The notes under the pieces are model-generated. The model made no database searches, was not told the origin of the DNA, and was given only the letters and a program-made list of their open reading frames with translations. Positions 55,285-62,743 of a stretch of DNA of 64,000 bases are shown one piece after another (within the stretch, counting starts at the first letter, position 1; each line of letters starts with the position of its first letter). The position numbers and the translations under genes were made by a program. Source of the DNA: Sva-07 sp963747375. Lineage in GTDB: Bacteria; Actinomycetota; Acidimicrobiia; Acidimicrobiales; Ilumatobacteraceae. The stretch lies in assembly GCA_963747375.1 (NCBI GenBank), contig CAVVFL010000014.1:326933-390932 (forward strand), written 5' to 3'.

Positions 55285-56721
55285 GTGAGCAAGCTGCTGT
55301 ACGACGAGTGGATGAGCGAGAGCGACTCGGTGCTCTGGCACATCGAGCGTGACCCGCTGCTGCGTTCGACGATCACGAGCGTGTGGTTCCTCGACTCGGT
55401 GCCCGATCGGGGCCGGATGGATGCTGTCGTCGAGCGCATCTCGTCCACGATCCCCCGATTGCGTCAACGCGTCGTCGACGAACGGCCGGGTGTCGCTCCA
55501 CCGCGCTGGATGCACGACCCGAACTTCGACGTCGCCTACCACTACAGCTGGGCCCGCCTGCCGGGACGCCGCGTCGGACGGCGCGACGTGCTCGACCACG
55601 CGCAGCGGCTCGCCGGGCGGTCGTTCGACAAGGACCGCCCGCTCTGGGAGCTGTGCGTCATCGAGGGTCTGCCGGGCAAGCGGGCGGCGTTCGTGATGAA
55701 GGTGCACCACGCAATCGCCGATGGCCTCGGCCTGGTGCAGCTGCTCGCTCAGATGGTCGACCTCGAGGCCGACCCGACCCAGACGGTCGAACTCGACGAG
55801 TCGTCGGTCCCCCCGGCACACCATGTCGTCTCGCCGCTGTGGTCGATCCCGGGCGCGCGCTCGGTGAGCCATCGGATCGCCAGCGAGGCGAGAACCGGCG
55901 CCCGGATCGGCCGGGCATCGCTGCGCACCGCCGGCGAGCTGTTGCGCGACCCGCTGGGAACCATCGAACAGCTCGGGCGCACGACCGGTTCGATCGCCCG
56001 GGTCGTCAAACCTGCGACCACGCCGCTGAGCCCATTGATGACGGGGCGTTCGCTCAACACCCGCTTCGACGCCGTGACGGTCCCGTTCGCCGACTTCAAG
56101 GCAGCCGCCAGATCCGTGAACGCAACACTCAACGATGCCTTCGTCGCCACCACACTCGATGCGCTACGGCGCTACCACGACGCACTGGGGTCTCCCTGTT
56201 CGAAGGTCAGGATGAACATGCCGGTCAGTGTGCGCGGCGGCCAGTCGGCCAATCAGTTCGACAACCAGTTCGTTCCCACCCGAATGGTGCTGCCACTGGC
56301 CGACGCCGACGCTGCCGCACGGCTCCTGGCGGTGCAGTCGCTGTTGCGGGAGGTGACGGCCGAGCCTGCACTCCCCCACGTCAACGACATCTCGGGGGTG
56401 ATCTCACGCCTCGGCCCGGCTGCGTCGGTGTCGGTGCTCGGCGCGATGCTCAAGGGTGTCGACATCACCACCTCCAACGTCCCCGGGCCGGCGTTCCCCG
56501 TGTTCATGGCGGGCGCGAAGGTCGAGGAGTTCCAGGCGTTCGGCCCGTTGGCGGGAGCGGCGATCAACATCACGCTGTTCAGTTACGACGGCCACGTTCA
56601 CCTCGGGATCAACAGCGACCGGGCCGCCGTCGTCGATCCCGATCTGTTCACCCGGTGCGTTCTCGAGGCGCTCGACGCCACCTTGTCGTTGGCGGCGCCG
56701 GACCAGCCCTCGATGGGTTGA
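55285..56721 (+). CDS. Second wax ester synthase/diacylglycerol acyltransferase family protein
   Basis: 478 residues; GTG 55285 chosen because GGAGG ends 5 nt upstream (an upstream GTG at 55273 is possible). VMKVHHAIADGLGLVQL carries HHxxxDG near residue 140, NDAFVATTLDALRRYH, RMNMPVSVRGGQSANQFDNQFVPTRM and TTSNVPGPAFPVFMAGAKVEEF match the family. It is clearly different in sequence from the divergent neighbour, so the pair likely has different acceptor or acyl preferences. No lysine tail. Both could share regulation through the 78-base intergenic region. Confidence 0.9.
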   Translation: MSKLLYDEWMSESDSVLWHIERDPLLRSTITSVWFLDSVPDRGRMDAVVERISSTIPRLRQRVVDERPGVAPPRWMHDPNFDVAYHYSWARLPGRRVGRRDVLDHAQRLAGRSFDKDRPLWELCVIEGLPGKRAAFVMKVHHAIADGLGLVQLLAQMVDLEADPTQTVELDESSVPPAHHVVSPLWSIPGARSVSHRIASEARTGARIGRASLRTAGELLRDPLGTIEQLGRTTGSIARVVKPATTPLSPLMTGRSLNTRFDAVTVPFADFKAAARSVNATLNDAFVATTLDALRRYHDALGSPCSKVRMNMPVSVRGGQSANQFDNQFVPTRMVLPLADADAAARLLAVQSLLREVTAEPALPHVNDISGVISRLGPAASVSVLGAMLKGVDITTSNVPGPAFPVFMAGAKVEEFQAFGPLAGAAINITLFSYDGHVHLGINSDRAAVVDPDLFTRCVLEALDATLSLAAPDQPSMG

Positions 56722-56788
56722 CGTGGCTCACATCGGCCGATGACGCCGGGTGATCGCACGATGCGGCCATCGAGCCCGTCGCGCTCGC

Positions 56789-56794
56789 TAGCCT
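56789..56794 (+). promoter_or_regulatory. Leaderless-type -10 box (TAGCCT) for the L,D-transpeptidase-like gene
   Basis: TAGCCT ends 8 nt before GTG 56803, favouring that start over the ATG at 56740. Confidence 0.55.
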
Positions 56795-56802
56795 GGCCTC
56801 TC

Positions 56803-57873
56803 GTGACGACCTTTCTCGACGCCGAGTCAGCGCCCAGCGCGCTCGACATCGACGACGACCTGTCTGCGCCCGAACCGAACGACCGTCACCGACGCACGGC
56901 GCTCGCGATTGCGATCGCCGGCGTGCTCGGTGTGGCCGCGCTCGGCGCGGTGGTGACAGGACAGTCCGATTCGTCGCTGACGCTGACCGGCGGCGACGCT
57001 GCGCCTTCCCCGGACACCGTCCCCACCGCCGCTCCGGCCGCCCCGGTGGTCGTTGCGGTGGCGATGCCGGACCTCGAAGGTGAACTCGGCCAAAACGAGG
57101 TCGAGCCGACCGTGCCGGTCGAATCCGATCGGGCCGACGGCGGATGCACCATCGGCGCCTTGTCCGTCCGGCTCGGCTCGAGTGGCGACGGTGTCGCCTG
57201 TCTCCAGCAGGCACTCGTCGACCGCGGGTACTACGACGGCACGGCCACCGGTGACTTCGACAATCCGACGCTCTCGGCGGTCATGCAGTACCAGGCCGAC
57301 GAGAACCTGTTCGTCGACGGTGTCGTCGGCCGCGAGAGCGCCATCGCACTCGACATCTGGCCCGACGAGGAGTCACTCGTCGTCCACACGCCACCGCCGG
57401 CCGATGGCGCCATGGACTCGATGGGATACCTGCTGTCACCGGTCGCCTCGACCGGAGCCGACGCTCCCCCGCTGCCTCCTGACTCCGGGTCCGGTCGGCG
57501 GGTCGTCTACGACCGCGCCGGGCAACGGGCGTGGGCGGTCGATGCCAACGAGAACATCATCCGTTCGTGGCTGGTCACCGGCAGCACCTACAGCAACGAA
57601 CAACCCGGCGTGCACACCGTCTACAGCCGCTCGGAACGGTCGACCGCGTGGAATGGCAAGGCGTGGCTCCCGCTGATGATCCGCTACCAGCAGACCGCGA
57701 TCGGCCACATCGGCTTTCATGCGATTCCGCTGCATGTCTCCGACAACACGCCGTACCAGACCACCGCCGAACTCGGCACCCGTTTGTCGGGCGGCTGTCA
57801 ACGCCAGCACAACCTCGACGCCGCATTCATGTGGGCGTTCGCCGACATCGGCACCACCGTCGTCGTCACCTGA
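56803..57873 (+). CDS. Membrane-anchored L,D-transpeptidase-like protein with peptidoglycan-binding domain
   Basis: 356 residues. A single anchor helix (TALAIAIAGVLGVAALGAVVTG) after 30 cytoplasmic residues, a linker rich in Ala/Pro/Val, then a PG_binding_1 repeat (RLGSSGDGVACLQQALVDRGYYDGTATGDFDNPTLSAVMQYQ), then a YkuD-like domain: RRVVYDRAGQRAWAVDANENIIRSWLVTG, GVHTVYSR, IGHIGFHAIP and LSGGCQRQHNLDAAFMW. The catalytic Cys is retained, but the usual SHGCIR reads SGGCQR, as in an actinobacterial subgroup of YkuD proteins; the His partner may be in GFHAIP. Likely wall cross-linking or wall-protein attachment. Confidence 0.83.
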   Translation: MTTFLDAESAPSALDIDDDLSAPEPNDRHRRTALAIAIAGVLGVAALGAVVTGQSDSSLTLTGGDAAPSPDTVPTAAPAAPVVVAVAMPDLEGELGQNEVEPTVPVESDRADGGCTIGALSVRLGSSGDGVACLQQALVDRGYYDGTATGDFDNPTLSAVMQYQADENLFVDGVVGRESAIALDIWPDEESLVVHTPPPADGAMDSMGYLLSPVASTGADAPPLPPDSGSGRRVVYDRAGQRAWAVDANENIIRSWLVTGSTYSNEQPGVHTVYSRSERSTAWNGKAWLPLMIRYQQTAIGHIGFHAIPLHVSDNTPYQTTAELGTRLSGGCQRQHNLDAAFMWAFADIGTTVVVT

Positions 57874-57875
57874 CT

Positions 57876-57906
57876 GGTTACGCCGGTGCCGGGCACCGGC
57901 GTAACC
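57876..57906. terminator. Bidirectional terminator hairpin
   Basis: Perfect 15-bp arms GGTTACGCCGGTGCC / GGCACCGGCGTAACC around one G, between convergent stops at 57873 and 57909. Confidence 0.9.
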
Positions 57907-57908
57907 GG

Positions 57909-58949
57909 TCAGAGCAGGGAATGGAGACGGACGGCCTGCTCGGCAGCCTTGGCCCTGATCTCCTCGGCGTCGACGCGAACGGCCACCCCGTCCCTCAGGG
58001 CGGGTTCGCCGGCGATGTCGACGTCGATCGCGCGAACACCCGGTGTGTAGGCGACGTACCACGGGCTCATCGGCGAGTACGACCAGGTGACGCGATCGTC
58101 GAGGGCCTCGGGGAACAGCGCCCATCCGGTCTCCAGCCATCCCCAGGCCGTGTCAGGACTGGCGGTGAGGTCGACGGAGCGCGCGGCGACGAACGCCAGT
58201 TGGAACTCGGCGATCATGTCGGCGCCGATGCCGTCGGTTCCGAGCGCCACCGGGTTGACGAACCGGGTGGGACGGGCATACCCGACGGCGTTGTTCATGT
58301 TCGAGCGCGGATTGTGCACGATCGTCCCACGCAGCCCGTGCTCGTCGGGCAGATGCACGCCGTGGATCAGCAGCCAGTCGTCGGTGGTCAGCGTCCGCAA
58401 TCGACCGGCGGCCGCAACGTCGTCGGGCCCTTCGGCGACATGGACGTGCACGCCGACACCGTGACGCACAGCGAGATCGGCCGCTGCCTGCAGCGTGTCG
58501 TCGGTGCACGTGAATGCAGCATGGACGCCGACCATGCCCCGACCGCCCTCGCCCAGGAACCGGTCGTTCTCGGCGAGTCCCCGGCGGGCGCCGTCGGCCC
58601 CGTGCCGATCGGTGACCCCGTAGCACGTGTTGACCCGCACCCCCACGACGGCGCAGGCGTCGGCGATCACGCTCAGCGATCCCTCGATCGCGTGTGGCGA
58701 CTCATGATGATCGATGATCGCCGTGCACCCCGCCTCCAGCGCTTCGAGCGCGCCCAGTTTCGCCGACCATTCGAGCATCTCGAGGTCGAGGGCCGCGTCG
58801 AGCCTCCACCAGACCTGTTCGAGCACCTCGAGGAACGTTCGTGGGGTCCGCGGCGGCGCCGGCATTCCTCTGGCGAGCGCCGAGTAGAGGTGGTGATGAG
58901 CGCACACCAGCCCAGCGGTCGAATTGTCGGTCGGCACCACGTTGCTCAC
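57909..58949 (-). CDS. Amidohydrolase, SsnA/chlorohydrolase-like, compact form
   Basis: 346 residues from GTG (VSNVVPTDNSTAGLVCAHHHLYSALARGM). CAHHHLYSALARG carries the first metal His pair in the form seen in SsnA-like aminohydrolases; AIIDHHESPHAIEGS, VGVHAAFTCTDDTLQAAADLA, VGVHVHVAEGPDDV (metal His), LIHGVHLPDEH and ALGTDGIGADM (metal Asp) follow in order. The N-terminal beta-sandwich half normal for the roughly 440-residue family is missing and the C-terminal half is short. The start cannot lie further upstream without crossing the divergent promoter. Either a true compact form, or partner domain elsewhere. Probably a purine/guanidine-type deaminase; substrate unknown. Confidence 0.78.
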   Translation of the reverse strand: MSNVVPTDNSTAGLVCAHHHLYSALARGMPAPPRTPRTFLEVLEQVWWRLDAALDLEMLEWSAKLGALEALEAGCTAIIDHHESPHAIEGSLSVIADACAVVGVRVNTCYGVTDRHGADGARRGLAENDRFLGEGGRGMVGVHAAFTCTDDTLQAAADLAVRHGVGVHVHVAEGPDDVAAAGRLRTLTTDDWLLIHGVHLPDEHGLRGTIVHNPRSNMNNAVGYARPTRFVNPVALGTDGIGADMIAEFQLAFVAARSVDLTASPDTAWGWLETGWALFPEALDDRVTWSYSPMSPWYVAYTPGVRAIDVDIAGEPALRDGVAVRVDAEEIRAKAAEQAVRLHSLL

Positions 58950-58958
58950 TGAGTTGCG

Positions 58959-58968
58959 ACAGTAGTGT
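58959..58968. promoter_or_regulatory. Overlapping divergent leaderless -10 boxes (bidirectional promoter)
   Basis: Plus: TAGTGT 58963-58968, 8 nt before GTG 58977. Minus: TACTGT 58964-58959, 9 nt before GTG 58949. The two boxes share the TA base pairs at 58963-58964, and only 27 bases separate the two start codons. Confidence 0.65.
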
Positions 58969-58976
58969 GGCGCACC

Positions 58977-61209
58977 GTGACCGAGGCGAGCGCCACCGAC
59001 GAGAGTTCGCGCCTCGGTCGTCGATCTCGACGTCACGGCGTCTCGATGGCCACCCGGTTGGCCGCTGCCATCCTGCTCGATGAGTCTGGTGTCGCTCGCG
59101 ATCGCCACGCTCGTCGGGGTCAACGCAGGGTTCGACCTGGGCCGCGGGATCTATCAGGCCCGCTTGACCTCACTGGACGGTTCGGGTTCGGCCGACGTCG
59201 CCGCCAAATTGAGGTCGACGAGGTCGGCAACCGAAACCCTGGCCCTCAGCCCCGAGTCGGCAGTGGCGATCGACGAGTTCGACCAGGCTCTCGCCACGCT
59301 GCCCGACGACTTCGACCCGGTCGACGCGACCAGCCGGCTCACCGCCGCCTACGACGGCGTGTATCTCGATTCCACCGGATCCGATGCATCCGGTCCCGAC
59401 GTCAACGAGATCGTGCCGACCGACCCGCGAGCGTTGTACATCCAGAACGAGTACTCGATCGAGACGGTCGACGCCACCACGGGCGACGCGGTGACCGACG
59501 AGCCCGTCGATGGCGACACGGTCACCATCGAGGTCGTCGCAGATCCGGGCCGACTCGCCGATGCCGGCGACGCCAGCGCATGGTCCACGGTCCATCGTCG
59601 CTACCACCCTGCATACCGACGGATCGCCGACAGCCTCGAACTGCTCGATCTGTACCTCGTCGAGCCGGCGAACGCACGCATCGTCTACTCGGTCGACAAG
59701 GGACCGGACGTCGGAACGAGCCTGGTCACCGGGCCGTTCGGTGGCTCGGTCCTGGCCAACACGGTCAACCAGGTGATCGACGATCCCGCCGCCGGCACCG
59801 TGGTGAGCGACCTCAGCCTGTACACCGGGGCGCCGGGCGATGTCGTCGGTGTGATGGCGAGTCCGATCATGGACGGCACGACTCTGGTCGGCGTCGTGGC
59901 GACGATGTACGACGGCGCCAGGTTCACCGAGATCCTGACTGCCGCCGACATCACTGCCGACGATGCCACTGCTTCCGGGGCCGACTCCAGTACACCGGCC
60001 GACGTGTACCTGATCGGACCTGATGGAACGCTGCGCAGCGATCCCCTGTCCTACCTGACGGATCCCAAGGCCTTCCTCGACCTCAGCGAGGCGAGCGGGC
60101 TGCTGTCGGCGGCCGAACGAGCGGAGATCGACGCTGCCGGCACGACCGTGCTCACCCAACCCGCGGTCGGCGCCACCTTCATGGCCGCCGAGAACGGCGA
60201 CGAAGCCGTCGTCCAACGACCGTCGATGACGGGGGGCACCGTGTTCAGCACGGTGGTCAGGGTTCCGTTCGACGGCGTCGAGTGGTACGCGGCCTCCGAG
60301 GCGGGCATCGATGCGGCCGAGTCGGCGCTCGCGACGTTCCGAGACATCCTGATCGTGGGCGCATCGCTCTTCGTGATCGCCATTGCCTTCCTGGCAGTCG
60401 CGTGGGCCAGTCGACTGATGCGGCCGGTCAGGGCCATCAGCGAGCGTCTCGGAAATGTCGACGACGATCACACCCCACTGGAGATTCCCGAGCGGAGCCC
60501 GGTCGAGATGCATCACCTCGCGGCCAGTTTCGACTCGATGGTCACCACGCTCGACCGCCAGCAGGTCGAGTTGGCCGTCGCCCGCGAGGATCGCCTCGAA
60601 CTGCTCCGACAGATGTTGCCCACCGCCGTCGCCGATCGGCTCGCGAAGGGCGGCGGCGAAGGGCTGGACCAGGTGGAACAGGCGTCGGTCGTCGTGCTCG
60701 TGGTGCGCGGGATGGGCGAGCTGGTCAGGGCGGGCGAGACCGGGGCGAACAGAGACCTCGTCGATCGGATCCATTCGGAGCTCGACGGGCTCGCCGAGCA
60801 GCACGGCCTCGATCGCATCAAGGTCGTCGGCGACGCCTACTTCGCGGCGTGCGGCCACGATCGCCCGTTCATCGATCACGCCCCCCGGGTCGTGACCTTC
60901 GCGACCGATGCCCGCGATGCGATCCGCGCGCTCGGTGACGGGGCGTCGGCCGATCTCGACGTGGCTGTCGGCGTCGACACGGGGCCGGTGACGGTCGGCA
61001 TGACCGGGAGCGCGCGGCTGATCTACGACGTGTGGGGGGAAACGGTCAGCCGAGCGCACCTCTTGGCCCGCAGCGCGGGCGCCGGCGCGATCGTCGTGTC
61101 CGACGCCACGCATTCGATGCTGCCTGATCAGATCCCCAGCCAGACCGCCGATGTGGCCGGCGCCCCGGTCTGGATCGTGTCGGACGCAGCGATGGGCACG
61201 GTGCAGTGA
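58977..61209 (+). CDS. Membrane sensor with Cache-like domain, HAMP and degenerate class III nucleotide-cyclase domain
   Basis: About 743 residues once an extra base at 59078 is removed; without it the first helix TRLAAAILLMSLVSLAIATLVGV is split. A long extracytoplasmic region (60-440) has a Cache-like part: RIVYSVDKGPDVGTSL, then a second half with VYLIGPDGTLRSDPLSYL and GTTVLTQPAVGATFMA. Then a second helix LIVGASLFVIAIAFLAVAWA, HAMP (RLMRPVRAISERLG...EIPERSPVEMHHLAASFDSM) and a cyclase domain from about 540. There RIKVVGDAYFAACG keeps the base-selecting Lys and one metal Asp, and YDVWGETV keeps the Asp of the purine site. The first metal Asp (FADI position) reads LVVR and the transition-state Asn/Arg are replaced (VSRAHLLA). 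So catalysis alone is doubtful. The channel gene follows 25 bases later. Confidence 0.8.
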
Positions 61210-61234
61210 CCATGTCATCGAAGGGGGCGACCCG

Positions 61235-62743
61235 ATGATCGACGACTCCCTGTTCTGGGCCATCGTCGTCATCGTCATCGTGCCGCTCGCAGTTCTCGGC
61301 GCCGCCGAGTTCGACGAACGTCTCCGCCAGCGCGATTCGCCCTTGCGCAGCGCCATGTCGATCGTTCGAACGTGGGCGCTGCCGGCATTCGCAGTGTGGG
61401 CCGTGTTGCGACCTGTCCTCGGACGCACCGAGGACTCATTCGGTGTCCAGCTCGCGTCGACGGCACTGGTCGTCGCGCTCGGAGCAGCACTTCTTCGGGT
61501 ACTCAAGTTCGTCACCGCCGGCATTGCCACACGCGAGCGCGACGACGGTCGAGGCCCGGTTCCGCAGCTGTTGCTCGCCGTGCCTCGTATCGCCGTGATC
61601 GGCGTGCTGGCGTGGCTGCTCCTCACCAACGTGTGGGGAGTCGATCTCTCGGGGTTCCTCGCCGCACTCGGTGTGACCTCGCTCGTCGTGTCGTTCGCCC
61701 TGCAGGGCACCCTGAGCGGCTTGGCGTCGGGTTTCCTCCTGGTCAGCGATCAACCGTTCCAGCCGGGCGAATGGATCTCGACCGGCGAGGTCGAGGGACT
61801 GGTGATCGACCTCAACTGGCGAACCACCCGCATCCGGACGCGCAACGGCGACATGGTGGTGATCCCCAACAGCCAGTTGGCCGCAGCCAACATCGTCAAC
61901 TACTCGGCGCCTGAGCCGCTGCACCGCATCGTGGTGTCGCTCCAGGTCGCATTCGCGAATCCGCCGACGCTCGCAAAGGAGATGCTGCTCGCCGCGGCGC
62001 GCGAAACTGCGGGCGTCCTCTCCGATCCACCTCCGTTCGTCCGGGTCGTGACGATCGACGATCCGTTGATGGGCTACGAGGTCGACCTGTGGGTCAGCGA
62101 CTTCGCCTCGGTCCCCCGCATTCGCAGCGATTTCGGATCGCTGGTCTGGTATCAATCCCACCGTCTCGGTGTGCCCTTGCCGAGCCCGGCACAGGACCTG
62201 TTCATCCACGACGCAGCGGCCGAGGCCGAAGCCGCCAAGCCGACGCCGGCAGCGATTCGCGCCGGGTTGCAGAAGTCCCCGCTCCTGGGGTTGCTCGACG
62301 ACGACGAACTCGATCGGCTCGTCCCCGCCTCGCGGTTGGCGCGGTTCGCTGCCGGTGAGCTGATGGTCGAGTCGACGAGTTCGACGCGCGACCTGATGGT
62401 GCTCCTCGACGGGCGCGCCACCCTCGTGCTGATCGAGGTCGGCAGCGACGATGCCATCGTGGGCGACATCGCCAACGGTGAAACCGTCGGGATGCTCGAG
62501 AGCCCTCGGGGTGAGGAGCGGATGATCGCCGTACGCGCGGTGACCGATTGCGAGGTCGTGATCGTCGGGGCGGCGGCGGCGAGCGACATCACCAGCCGGC
62601 ATGCCGAACTCGCTGCCGCGTTCAACCGTCTGCGAACCATCAGGGCGCGGCGCGTCGATCGCCTGTTGAGCGCCCGCGCCCGACTCGCCGCGGCAACCGT
62701 CAACCCAGAGTCGCCCGACGCGCGCGACGAGATCGCACCATGA
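61235..62743 (+). CDS. MscS-type channel fused to a cyclic-nucleotide-binding domain (bCNG-like)
   Basis: 502 residues, ribosome site AAGGGGG 8 nt before the ATG. Four or five helices (FWAIVVIVIVPLAVLGAA, TWALPAFAVWAVLRPVL, VQLASTALVVALGAALLRVL, LLLAVPRIAVIGVLAWLLLT) lead into the MscS pore helix ALGVTSLVVSFALQGTLSGLASG and the beta domain QPFQPGEWISTGEVEGLVIDLNWRTTRIRTRNGDMVVIPNSQLAAANIVNYS. The C-terminus (about 350-490) is a Crp-like domain: LLDDDELDRLVPASRLARFAAGELMVES, DLMVLLDGRATLVL. Its phosphate cassette, GETVGMLESPRGEERMIAVRA near 413-433, keeps the Arg but has Met where FGE-type cassettes have Glu, so ligand affinity may differ. It is encoded between two related sensors; its stop overlaps the next ATG. 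Confidence 0.88.
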   Translation: MIDDSLFWAIVVIVIVPLAVLGAAEFDERLRQRDSPLRSAMSIVRTWALPAFAVWAVLRPVLGRTEDSFGVQLASTALVVALGAALLRVLKFVTAGIATRERDDGRGPVPQLLLAVPRIAVIGVLAWLLLTNVWGVDLSGFLAALGVTSLVVSFALQGTLSGLASGFLLVSDQPFQPGEWISTGEVEGLVIDLNWRTTRIRTRNGDMVVIPNSQLAAANIVNYSAPEPLHRIVVSLQVAFANPPTLAKEMLLAAARETAGVLSDPPPFVRVVTIDDPLMGYEVDLWVSDFASVPRIRSDFGSLVWYQSHRLGVPLPSPAQDLFIHDAAAEAEAAKPTPAAIRAGLQKSPLLGLLDDDELDRLVPASRLARFAAGELMVESTSSTRDLMVLLDGRATLVLIEVGSDDAIVGDIANGETVGMLESPRGEERMIAVRAVTDCEVVIVGAAAASDITSRHAELAAAFNRLRTIRARRVDRLLSARARLAAATVNPESPDARDEIAP

